Source: Mucilaginibacter gilvus (GTDB lineage Bacteria; Bacteroidota; Bacteroidia; Sphingobacteriales; Sphingobacteriaceae). Taken from it: DNA of 64,000 bases. The translations under genes were made by a program, and so were the position numbers. Below the pieces are notes generated by a model. The model searched no databases and was not told the origin of the DNA. It saw nothing but the letters and a program-made list of their open reading frames with translations. Below, piece after piece: positions 17,910 through 24,202 of this stretch (the stretch's first letter is position 1; every line of letters starts with the position of its first letter). The stretch spans positions 193,653 through 257,652 of the forward strand of contig NZ_SBIW01000006.1 in the NCBI RefSeq assembly GCF_004054195.1, given 5' to 3'.

Positions 17910-18506
17910 CTACATGAGTGTAGTATCTGAGTATTTTGGCTTCCGCTTTTTGTAATGCCGCTTTGCTTTCTTCGGCTTAGGCTCCTTATTTTGTACGCGC
18001 TGCCCTTTTGCTTCCTTGCGGAAATTCCATGGCGGGGTTGGGTTGGCATCCTGCCACAGCCCGAGGCGTTGCTCGCGGGCGCGCTGCTCTATAAGGGCGA
18101 GGGCCATATCTTTGGAGTAGGCGCGGTATTGCCAGGCATAGCCATTTTTTACAATATTGTAATTTACGTTGGTGCCGTCGGCCAGTTCTACCAGCCCTAC
18201 GGTACGGCCATACCTATCCTTGGTGGTGCCAATGAGTTTTACCTGCTTGCCAAAGCACAAGTCCGACGTAAATTGTTTGGCGGCCTGCCCAAATGCCTGG
18301 CTTTTTTCGGGGCAGTCTATTTCGGCAAGGCGTACCGTTATATTTTGATGGTCGGGCGAGAGCAGCACCATGGTGTCGCCGTCTTTAACGCCCACTACGC
18401 GGTAAATGTAATCTTTGTTGGTAGCCTCTTCTTTCTTGTCTTCGTTGTTACAGGCGCTTACCAGCCCGAGGATAAAAAGGGAAAGGAACAGGTATCTTTT
18501 GAGCAT
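17910..18506 (-). CDS. Thermonuclease (SNase)-family lipoprotein
   Basis: Staphylococcal-nuclease-type enzymes cut DNA and RNA with calcium. The 198-residue protein has a lipoprotein signal (LGLVSAC, Cys19), then an OB-fold nuclease domain (about residues 33-155). Candidate active-site residues are the aspartates of VKDGDTM (42, 44), Arg59 in RLAEIDCPE with the adjacent glutamate, and the arginine of DRYGRTVG. The C-terminal 40 residues are very rich in Lys and Arg (KKAKRHYKKRKPK), which may bind nucleic acid. The location should be the outer membrane or periplasm. It is a single gene. Confidence 0.92.
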   Translation of the reverse strand: MLKRYLFLSLFILGLVSACNNEDKKEEATNKDYIYRVVGVKDGDTMVLLSPDHQNITVRLAEIDCPEKSQAFGQAAKQFTSDLCFGKQVKLIGTTKDRYGRTVGLVELADGTNVNYNIVKNGYAWQYRAYSKDMALALIEQRAREQRLGLWQDANPTPPWNFRKEAKGQRVQNKEPKPKKAKRHYKKRKPKYSDTTLM

Positions 18507-18590
18507 GGGCGAATTTAAAAACTTGGCGGTGATTTAAACCACAGAGAAAAAACACAGAGAACACAAAGCTATTAAGAATTTCCACAGCCT

Positions 18591-18690
18591 GCGATAGCGA
18601 TAGAAGTGGAAACCCCGGAACGGGGCGTTGCTTCTATCAGCAGTGCGAAATGAGGAGTTGGAACGTATAGAGCGGGCCAAAGGCAACGCC
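18591..18690. repeat. Dispersed intergenic repeat, copy 2
   Basis: Lies in the 324-base gap between the nuclease and glyoxalase genes. It shares ordered blocks (GCGATAG, AGTGGAAACCCCGGAA, GAGGAGTTG, AGCGGGCC, GGCAACGCC) with the reverse complement of 4946-5046. A second short repeat follows at 18698-18737. No gene is seen in the rest of the gap. Confidence 0.7.
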
Positions 18691-18697
18691 ATAATTT

Positions 18698-18737
18698 GTC
18701 TGAATCAGAATTTCCAGTATTAAAGAATTTTCAGGAT
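18698..18737. repeat. GTCTGAATCAG / GAATTTTCAGGAT intergenic repeat
   Basis: The blocks GTCTGAATCAGAATTT and GAATTTTCAGGAT recur in 20749-20875, there in both orientations. Such elements are widespread in intergenic DNA of this group. Confidence 0.55.
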
Positions 18738-18830
18738 AAAAACTGCAAATCTAAACGCACTACCAATTTTGGTAACACCTTATCAATAAATTCGTTCGTT
18801 GTAAAACTCTATAAACTCTGATTAAGACCA

Positions 18831-19181
18831 CTACGCATGCAAACTCCAGGCGTTCCCGTCGGGGTCTTTTACAGTTGCAAACCTGCCCCATGGGGTTTTA
18901 TCGGCAGGGCCTACGGCTATGCCATTATCGGTAAGGGTTTTAATATCTGCGTCCAGATCGTCGCATTTGATCACGTAGCCGGCTATGCTGCCGGGTTTGA
19001 GGTTGGGGAACCAGTTTACCAATGTAATAGTGGTACCGCCATCGGGCAAGCCTAACTGGATCCACAAGCTATCGCCCTGAAAAGGATTCTCCACTATCAG
19101 CTTAAAACCCATTTTTAAATAAAACTCCTTGGCCACCTGCTGGTTAGTAACTGGGATAGAGATAATTTCTATTGATTGCAT
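18831..19181 (-). CDS. VOC-superfamily (glyoxalase/bleomycin-resistance fold) protein
   Basis: The 116-residue protein is one vicinal-oxygen-chelate module pair: beta-alpha-beta strands IEIISIPVTNQQVAKEFYLKMG at the start and TVKDPDGNAWSLHA at the end, the latter carrying the typical DPDGN turn. VOC proteins include glyoxalases, dioxygenases and antibiotic-binding proteins; nothing in this one tells which. The metal-ligand positions are not all conserved (the first strand has Glu rather than His). It is a single gene, divergent from the beta-phosphoglucomutase gene. Confidence 0.88.
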   Translation of the reverse strand: MQSIEIISIPVTNQQVAKEFYLKMGFKLIVENPFQGDSLWIQLGLPDGGTTITLVNWFPNLKPGSIAGYVIKCDDLDADIKTLTDNGIAVGPADKTPWGRFATVKDPDGNAWSLHA

Positions 19182-19350
19182 AACAATAAATGGTTTGTAA
19201 TAATTGCAGCCTAAATTACGATTAAATTGAAAGCTGTTATTTGGAAGTATATAAGTTTAAGCAATTTTATAACAAGCAGGTTTACCGCGTTAAATTATTT
19301 ATAATGATTATTACCTGGGAAGCCTTTAAATTAGCGGCTCATTAATTATT

Positions 19351-20004
19351 ATGAGTAAATATAAAGCCTGCATATTCGACCTCGACGGTGTTATTGTTGA
19401 TACCGCCGTTTACCACTATAAAGCCTGGAAACGCCTTGCAAATGAAATGGGCTTCGATTTTACCGAGCACCAAAACGAGCAATTAAAAGGTGTAAGCCGC
19501 ATGGCATCGCTGGAACTGATATTGGGCTGGGGCCAGGTTACCGGCGCAACCGAAACTGAAAAAGAGGAGATGGCCACCCGAAAAAATCTGTGGTATACCG
19601 ATATGATTAACCAAATGACGCCCGACGAGATCCTGAGCGGAGCAGAGGAGTTTGTGCAAGGCTGCCGCGATGCCGGGATAAAAACGGCTATTGGATCGGC
19701 AAGTAAGAACACCCCTATTATACTGGCCAAACTGCAGTTAACACAGTTGTTTGACGCCATAGTTGACGGCAATAGCGTAAGCAAAGCCAAACCCAACCCC
19801 GAAGTATTTTTAAAAGGTGCAGAAGCGCTGGGCGTAGCCCCCACCGATTGCGTGGTGTTTGAAGATGCAGTTGCCGGGGTAGAAGCCGCGCTAAACGCTG
19901 GTATGAAAGCCGTGGGCATTGGCTCGCCGGAAATGCTTACCGAAGCTGATGTAGTAGTAAGCGGACTGGATAAATTTACGCTGGCGATGTTAGAGGAATT
20001 GTAA
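19351..20004 (+). CDS. pgmB: Beta-phosphoglucomutase (HAD superfamily)
   Basis: Interconverts beta-glucose 1-phosphate and glucose 6-phosphate after phosphorolysis of maltose, trehalose or kojibiose. The 217-residue HAD hydrolase-like protein has motif 1 DLDGVIVDTA (nucleophile Asp and acid/base Asp two residues on), the cap-domain signature LKGVSRMASLE, motif 2 (IGSASKN), motif 3 (Lys in SKAKPNPE) and motif 4 (VFEDAVAG). The KGVSR and DTAVYHYKAW sequences are diagnostic of PgmB. No sugar phosphorylase gene is adjacent; the next gene, 18 bases on, is a metallo-beta-lactamase. Confidence 0.94.
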   Translation: MSKYKACIFDLDGVIVDTAVYHYKAWKRLANEMGFDFTEHQNEQLKGVSRMASLELILGWGQVTGATETEKEEMATRKNLWYTDMINQMTPDEILSGAEEFVQGCRDAGIKTAIGSASKNTPIILAKLQLTQLFDAIVDGNSVSKAKPNPEVFLKGAEALGVAPTDCVVFEDAVAGVEAALNAGMKAVGIGSPEMLTEADVVVSGLDKFTLAMLEEL

Positions 20005-20022
20005 GGTTGTAAAGTTTTGGAG

Positions 20023-20748
20023 ATGAAGAAGTTTTCATTTTTTATTTTTTGCGTGCTGACATCGGTAGGTCTATTCGCTCAGCAGAAGCCGTTGCCAAAA
20101 ATGACGATAACACCGCTTACCAGCGATTATTATGTGGCTACTTCGTACGGGTATCCCAGCAAGGATGAGTCGCCCTATCCGGCCAATAGTTTGTTTGTGG
20201 TGACCGATGCCGGGATTATTTTGATTGATACGCCCTGGAGCGAAGCGCAAACACAGGAACTGATAGATAGGCTCCAAAAAGATTTTCATAAAAAGATCGT
20301 CCTCTGCATTGCTACCCATTTTCACGACGACCGCGTTATTGGCTTTGATGTGCTGCGGAAAAACGGCGCCAAAACTTACACCAGCAAGCAAACCTACGCG
20401 TTGGCCAAACAGCATAAAAGTAAATTGCCCGAATTTACTTTTAGCAGCGATACTACCTTTACCGTGGGCAACGTGAGTCTAAAAACATTTTTCCCCGGAG
20501 AAGGCCATAGCCCTGATAATATTGTGGTATGGTTTCCGCAGCAACTGGTGCTGGTGGGCGGTTGCCTGGTTAAAAGCTTAGATACTGATAGCAAGGGCTA
20601 TACCGGCGATGCCAATATGAAGAACTGGAAAACTGCTATCGAAAACGTGATACAACGGTACGGACATGCCAAATACGTTATCCCCGGCCACCAGGGCTGG
20701 GCCGGCGGCGTGGAGCAATTAAGCCATACAATGGATGTGGTGAAATAG
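20023..20748 (+). CDS. Subclass B1 metallo-beta-lactamase
   Basis: Zinc-dependent periplasmic enzymes of this subclass hydrolyse beta-lactams, including carbapenems. The 241-residue protein has a signal peptide (residues 1-19, cleaved at FAQ-Q) and every B1 zinc ligand: His99, His101 and Asp103 in THFHDDR, His162 in GEGHSPDN, Cys181 in GGCLVKS, and His223 in IPGHQGW. The GGCLVKS motif with Cys separates B1 from B2/B3 and from generic MBL-fold hydrolases. A TTG six bases upstream extends the frame, but ATG 20023 gives a normal signal peptide. No integron, transposon or resistance cassette is near, so it looks like an intrinsic chromosomal gene. Spectrum is not predictable from sequence. Confidence 0.92.
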   Translation: MKKFSFFIFCVLTSVGLFAQQKPLPKMTITPLTSDYYVATSYGYPSKDESPYPANSLFVVTDAGIILIDTPWSEAQTQELIDRLQKDFHKKIVLCIATHFHDDRVIGFDVLRKNGAKTYTSKQTYALAKQHKSKLPEFTFSSDTTFTVGNVSLKTFFPGEGHSPDNIVVWFPQQLVLVGGCLVKSLDTDSKGYTGDANMKNWKTAIENVIQRYGHAKYVIPGHQGWAGGVEQLSHTMDVVK

Positions 20749-20875
20749 TCAGGATCAGAATTTGCAGAATTTTAGAATTTTCAGGATGCAAATCTACACC
20801 CTCACTATTATCATTAAATTCTGTCATTCTTAAATTCTGAAACCTGATTCAGACAATTCTGAGAATTTTGATCCT
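20749..20875. repeat. Inverted intergenic repeat between convergent genes
   Basis: The left end reads AGGATCAGAATTTGCAGAATT, nearly the reverse complement of the right end (20835-20875, which reads AGGATCAAAATTCTCAGAATT on the minus strand). It holds the same GAATTTTCAGGAT block as 18725-18737. It fills the gap between two converging genes and could fold into a long imperfect hairpin that stops transcription from both sides. Confidence 0.6.
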
Positions 20876-20877
20876 AA

Positions 20878-21258
20878 TTATTTTTTCTCCGCTTTTAGCT
20901 TCTCTTGTTGATGGCTTATCTCCTGCACAGCCTCCGCTAAAAATTGTTTGCCGTCGGCGTTCAATTCGGTAGCACCATGGCCGCCATCGTAATCGTAAAT
21001 AATTTTGCCTTTGCTGTCGCCTTCGGCTTCTATCATTTTGCCATTGCGTTCAAATTTTACGTAGCCGCCTTCGGAAATATAGTCTATCCCGGTTTTATCC
21101 TTACTAAAAACCACCTTGCCTGAGTACTCTATCCGCTTAGTAGAGCCGTTATCATCTGTTGAGATAATGGTAGTGCCACGGCCATAGTGGCAAGCGGCGG
21201 TTATTGAGGCAAGTGCTACGCCAAGCACCGCAATTTGCATTTTTTTATAAATATTCAT
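20878..21258 (-). CDS. Small lipoprotein, unknown function
   Basis: The 126-residue protein has a lipoprotein-type signal peptide (ALASITAAC, Cys23) followed by a beta-rich domain (FSKDKTGIDYISEGGYVKFERNG) and a charged helical C-terminus (QEISHQQEKLKAEKK). No family is recognised, although the strand pattern resembles Bacteroidetes outer-membrane lipoproteins of unknown role. It has its own promoter (TATTTTTG at 21283-21290). Confidence 0.8.
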   Translation of the reverse strand: MNIYKKMQIAVLGVALASITAACHYGRGTTIISTDDNGSTKRIEYSGKVVFSKDKTGIDYISEGGYVKFERNGKMIEAEGDSKGKIIYDYDGGHGATELNADGKQFLAEAVQEISHQQEKLKAEKK

Positions 21259-21282
21259 TTTGCTTTTATTTTAATTAAAAAA

Positions 21283-21290
21283 CAAAAATA
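21283..21290 (-). promoter_or_regulatory. -7 element before the small lipoprotein gene (TATTTTTG)
   Basis: An exact TAnnTTTG match on the minus strand, 24 bases before the start codon. A TTG lies 19 bases further upstream, the right spacing for the Bacteroidetes -33 element. Confidence 0.6.
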
Positions 21291-21387
21291 AACATTACAT
21301 GGTATTATGCAATACATAGTACTATTTAACTTATATATTTTATTGCAATAATCTCATAATCAAATAGATAATTTTATATTGAGTTCG

Positions 21388-23766
21388 CTATTCGCTCCTC
21401 AAACTCTTCACCGGGTTCACCAAAGCAGCTTTTATCAGCTGAAAACTCACCGTAGCCAGCGCGATACAAACCGCCATGCCGCCCGCCATAGCGAAGATCT
21501 GCCACTGAATGGTGATCTTATAAGTATAATCCTGCAGCCATTTATCCATCAAATACCAGGTAATTGGCGATGCAATAGCAAAGCCGATTACGATGAGCAC
21601 CACAAACTCCTTAGAGAACAGGTACACGATACCTGATACCGAAGCGCCCAGCACCTTGCGGATACCTACCTCTTTGATGCGCTGCACCGCCATAAAGGAT
21701 GCCAGCCCGTATAAACCAAGGCAGCTGAGCAAAATGGCGATCACTGCAAAACACTTGTATATTTGGGAGAGTTGGCTTTCTTGCTTGTAAAAGCTGGCGA
21801 TCTTATCATTCAGAAACTCGTATTGAAAAGCATAATCCGGGTAAACCTCGTTCCAAATCTTTTCGATGCCCTTTAGGGACCCGGCAATATTCGCGCCCGA
21901 TAATTTCACGTTAGTAATAGCATAATCCTTTTTATAAGTGGTGAGCAGCAGCGGTGCGTAGTCATCCTTAAACGAGCGGTTATGATAATTTTTAAGCACG
22001 CCTACAATAATTCCTTTGGCGAATTTACCCAATTGGATGCGCTTGTTTAGCGCGTCCTTAGGGTTTACTATACCCAGCTTTTGGGTTAAAGCCTCGTTCA
22101 CCAAAAACTCTTTGATGGTATCTGACGCGGCAAGGTTACGCCCGGCAGCCAGCTGCAATTTGTAAGTAGGTAAGTACTGCTCGTCGGCAGATTTAATGAT
22201 AGAGTAAAAATCTACCTGCGTAGGCGCATTTTCAAACGTAAACATTGTCCAGTTTGCATCCTCCCCTGCCGGGATATTGGAGCTGAAACTCAGCTGCTCT
22301 ACACCCGTCAGGTCGGTCATTCGTTTTTTCACATATTCCAACTTGCTGATGCTCAGGCTATCCGACGGAAAAGGAACGTTCACTATAGCATCTTTTGCAA
22401 AACCCATGCTTTGGTGGGTAAAGTAGTTCATCTGCTTTACAATAATAAATGTGCAGATGATAAGCCCCTGCGCAATAACAAACTGGAACACCACCAGCGC
22501 ATGCCTCAACGAAATGCCCTTTGGTACTTTAGAGGCCAGCTTGCTTTTAAGCGCATTGATAGGGTTGAAGCCCGATAGCACTATAGATGGATAAAAGCCT
22601 GCCACCAACGTTACGCCAACGGTAAGGGCTACCATAAAGAGGGCCACATTGAGATTTAAAAGCATACCCGCGGCTAAAGGCAGATCCATAATTTTACCTA
22701 TAACCGGTATGGCGATGAGGCTAATGACAACCGACAGGACAAGGGATATCAATACGATCACCAGCGTTTCTGTTAAAAACTGCGTTTGCAACTGGCCGCG
22801 ATTGCCGCCCAGCACCTTGCGAATACCTACTTCTTTGGCGCGATTAACGGCTTGCGCAGTTGCCAGGTTAATAAAGTTTACACAGGCTATTACCAATATA
22901 AATATGGCAATTAACCAAAGCATGTTTATCATTTGCGGGGTTATGGACTTGTTGGAATAGTTGCCGGCCTTGTTATCGTAATGTATCGCGCTAAGTGGCT
23001 GTGCTATCTCGCTGTCTTTGTTATCCCTATTGTGGTATTTCTTCACCAGGGCACGTACCCGGGCTGTTAGCTGTGTTTCGGTCACATTTGGAGGCAGCAA
23101 AACAAAGCAGTTAAAATAACTACCGGTGCTGTCCCAATCTGTTGATTTCATGAGGTAGGCAATAGAGCCCGTACCCATCGAGATAACCACTTTAAACTGA
23201 AAGTCGGTATTGGTAGGCATGGTTGCCAGGATGCCCGTTACCTTCAATACGTCCTTGTTGTTCCATTTTATGGTTTTACCCATGGCCGTTTTCCAGTCGC
23301 CAAAATATTTGTCGGCTGTTTCCTTAGTAAGGAGTACCGAATTAGGCTCTTTCAATGCTGTTGCGGCATCGCCCTGCAGAAAAGGGAAATCAAATATTTT
23401 AAAAAATGCAGGCGTGGTAGCAACCACACCGCTTGCTTCTTTAAACTTCTTTACTATCTGTCCTTCGGCATTTAATACTTGTATTTGCTCATCTTCCTGG
23501 TGGTAAAACGGGACTACCTGTTCAATGTCGGGCAAGTCGGTTTTTATGCCTTGTGGTACAGCACGCGGTACACCGGAGCCATAAAATATGTCTTTAGAAT
23601 CGGAATGGTGATACTCGGTCAGCAGGCGGTAAATCCTGTCTTTCTTTGTGTGGAAATCATCAAAACTGGTGTGGAACTGTATCAGCACAAAAATAATGAG
23701 GCAAACGGCAATGCCCGAACCCAAGCCGATGATGTTGATGAGCGTGTACGATTTTTGCCGGTACAC
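21388..23766 (-). CDS. ABC transporter permease, FtsX/MacB type, with a damaged 5' end
   Basis: The 792-residue protein has the large Bacteroidetes MacB/FtsX layout: an N-terminal TM helix (INIIGLGSGIAVCLIIFVLI), a large periplasmic MacB_PCD domain, three TM helices with an FtsX domain (about 285-405), a second periplasmic domain and a second FtsX domain (about 675-790). The signature EVGIRKVLG appears in both halves. Such permeases export or sense envelope substrates with a separate ATPase that is not adjacent. The frame starts with GTG at 23766, yet homologous codons for NLFKTAWRN continue upstream in frame without any start codon. An ATG at 23799-23801 lies in another frame, and adding one A to the AAAA run after it would give the usual MIKNLFKTAWRN start. 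Confidence 0.88.
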   Translation of the reverse strand: MYRQKSYTLINIIGLGSGIAVCLIIFVLIQFHTSFDDFHTKKDRIYRLLTEYHHSDSKDIFYGSGVPRAVPQGIKTDLPDIEQVVPFYHQEDEQIQVLNAEGQIVKKFKEASGVVATTPAFFKIFDFPFLQGDAATALKEPNSVLLTKETADKYFGDWKTAMGKTIKWNNKDVLKVTGILATMPTNTDFQFKVVISMGTGSIAYLMKSTDWDSTGSYFNCFVLLPPNVTETQLTARVRALVKKYHNRDNKDSEIAQPLSAIHYDNKAGNYSNKSITPQMINMLWLIAIFILVIACVNFINLATAQAVNRAKEVGIRKVLGGNRGQLQTQFLTETLVIVLISLVLSVVISLIAIPVIGKIMDLPLAAGMLLNLNVALFMVALTVGVTLVAGFYPSIVLSGFNPINALKSKLASKVPKGISLRHALVVFQFVIAQGLIICTFIIVKQMNYFTHQSMGFAKDAIVNVPFPSDSLSISKLEYVKKRMTDLTGVEQLSFSSNIPAGEDANWTMFTFENAPTQVDFYSIIKSADEQYLPTYKLQLAAGRNLAASDTIKEFLVNEALTQKLGIVNPKDALNKRIQLGKFAKGIIVGVLKNYHNRSFKDDYAPLLLTTYKKDYAITNVKLSGANIAGSLKGIEKIWNEVYPDYAFQYEFLNDKIASFYKQESQLSQIYKCFAVIAILLSCLGLYGLASFMAVQRIKEVGIRKVLGASVSGIVYLFSKEFVVLIVIGFAIASPITWYLMDKWLQDYTYKITIQWQIFAMAGGMAVCIALATVSFQLIKAALVNPVKSLRSE

Positions 23767-24029
23767 ATTGCGCCACGCGGTTTTAAAGAGATTTTGATCA
23801 TGACTTGGAGCGTTAATTAGCTTGCCACAATTAGTTCAAAGCCAATGCCACGCCCAAAAACCGCCTCAACGCTATCAAAACGGCATATTTTATTTTACAG
23901 GTGTACGATAACGGACACTACTACGTACACTTTCGTACATTAGGAGTGGACATCTTTTACCTAATTTATTTCGGCACCCTTCTTTTGCAACGTTGCTAAC
24001 ATGCATTACGGTTACCAGTCCTAATGGCT

Positions 24030-24166
24030 GACTCACCCTGGGGACGCTTCGCTGCCCGACCCTTTCTATCTTCGGTAAAGAGGGTGAAAAAAAAATAGAA
24101 AAATGTAACCCGCCTCGTCTCCCCTCCCCCTCTTTCCGAGCAGTGAGGGGCGGAGGGGGGTGAGTC
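24030..24166. repeat. GACTCACCC-bounded inverted-repeat element, copy 1
   Basis: In the 436-base gap between the permease and the GH2 gene. It begins GACTCACCC and ends GGGTGAGTC, its exact inverse. Inside are AAAGAGGGTG, an A9 run and CCCTCTTTCCG, all shared with the element at 56375-56490. No open frame of note is inside. The rest of 23767-24202 shows nothing recognisable. Confidence 0.7.
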
Positions 24167-24202
24167 TACTACAGACAACGCAAGTTCAGTACGACGCCGA
24201 TG

